A stretch of 64,000 nt of DNA from Meridianimaribacter flavus (lineage in GTDB: Bacteria; Bacteroidota; Bacteroidia; Flavobacteriales; Flavobacteriaceae): positions 62,001 through 126,000 of the forward strand of contig NZ_SOQZ01000005.1 of the NCBI RefSeq assembly GCF_004366715.1, read 5' to 3'. Position numbers and translations under genes: made by a program. Below are positions 63,647 to 64,000 of the stretch, piece by piece (position 1 is the first letter of the stretch; each line of letters opens with the position of its first letter). A model generated the notes under the pieces. It was not told the origin of the DNA. It ran no database searches and saw only the letters and a list, made by a program, of their open reading frames with translations.

Positions 63647-64000
63647 TTATTCTTCAATGCGTTCATTCATAGAAAACGCTACTTGCTCTTCTTCTTCATT
63701 GCCAGATGATCTTTTTCGGAGCCACATTTTAAACTTAGTGACTAAGAAGAATAGAACAGGAACTATAATAAGGGTAAGGAACGTTGCAATAAGTAATCCG
63801 TAAATTACTGTCCAAGCTAATGGTCCCCAGAAAATAACGTTGTCACCACCAATGTATACATTAGCATCAAACTCTTTAAATAATGTAAAGAAATTAATGT
63901 TTAATCCAATGGCTAATGGTACTAAACCAAATATAGTTGTGATTGCAGTTAATAGTACTGGACGTAAACGTGCTTTACCTGCTTTTACAATACTTTCGTA
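63647..64000 (-). CDS. C-terminal end of an RND efflux permease (partial)
   Basis: The last 117 residues of an RND transporter; the start is beyond the right edge. Visible: YESIVKAGKARLRPVLLTAI (the conserved loop before a membrane helix), TTIFGLVPLAIGL, and a last helix WTVIYGLLIATFLTLIIVPV, followed by a basic then acidic tail (KRSSGNEEEE). It could be of the AcrB or CzcA type; substrate unknown from this fragment. Confidence 0.88.
   Translation of the reverse strand, partial: YESIVKAGKARLRPVLLTAITTIFGLVPLAIGLNINFFTLFKEFDANVYIGGDNVIFWGPLAWTVIYGLLIATFLTLIIVPVLFFLVTKFKMWLRKRSSGNEEEEQVAFSMNERIEE

Noticed and set aside
1-64000. CRISPR arrays, prophage, integrase or insertion sequences
   Set aside because: No regularly spaced long direct repeats, transposase, integrase or phage structural genes are visible. 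The tRNA-Leu gene has no neighbouring integrase or duplicated 3' end that I could see.

Overview
The window is a stretch of chromosome from a marine-type member of the Flavobacteriaceae (Bacteroidota). The evidence is an AT-rich base composition, T9SS type A C-terminal sorting domains, a TonB-dependent receptor with an N-terminal carboxypeptidase-regulatory-like domain, DUF4199, DUF4286, DUF3109 and DUF6428 families, and Bacteroidota promoters with a TAnnTTTG -7 box. No prophage, CRISPR array, insertion sequence or rRNA operon is visible. Coding density is high. The genus cannot be decided from the sequence alone.

Layout. 1-7680: end of an unknown gene, a Kbp-like BON-LysM protein, a TlpA-like thioredoxin, Mfd, a TerB-like protein and fructose-1,6-bisphosphatase. 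7803-12395: a plus-strand run with an acetyltransferase, aspartate kinase, a fused OlsF-like acyltransferase and a secreted regulatory-domain protein. 12460-15173: a complete arsenic operon (ArsR, DUF6428, ArsC-like phosphatase, Acr3) with two candidate ArsR operators and a long palindromic repeat in the middle. 15226-18035: small minus-strand genes (TM2, two VOC, DUF1801, DUF4199, a membrane-anchored LuxR-type regulator). 18045-27829: minus-strand housekeeping genes (2-hydroxyacid dehydrogenase, MgtE, KsgA, TPR protein, SerS, a gamma-carboxylase-like membrane protein, RibF). 28026-33514: two tandem secreted zinc metalloproteases carrying almost the same sorting domain. 33564-38269: Pth, ribosomal protein L25, Prs, tRNA-Leu(CAA), and UmuC followed by UmuD. 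38391-45935: HupE-like protein, dCMP deaminase, S41 protease, FAD oxidoreductase, MarC, DUF3109 and a LytS/LytTR two-component pair. 46431-54156: RDD protein, a PiT phosphate transporter with a PhoU-like tail, a MORN-repeat protein, and a TonB-dependent receptor paired with a beta-helix lipoprotein. 54358-64000: dGTPase, Dxs, a TonB-like protein, TadA, a cold-shock protein, a ClC protein, AspS and the end of an RND efflux pump.

The most interesting region is 46927-54277. Short GTTA-type words repeated at an exact 11-bp period (the geometry of PhoB/PhoP boxes) stand before the PiT gene, before the MORN-repeat gene and before the lipoprotein/receptor pair. I infer a phosphate-responsive locus in which a receptor and a beta-helix lipoprotein, with no SusD, could bring a phosphorus compound across the outer membrane and PiT could carry phosphate across the inner one. 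This inference rests on motif geometry and gene context and needs testing. Other points worth a look are the ArsR operator overlapping the arsR -7 box, several promoters placed so close to their start codons that the mRNAs may be leaderless, a repeat sequence carried in frame inside mfd, and a ClC protein lacking the gating glutamate.
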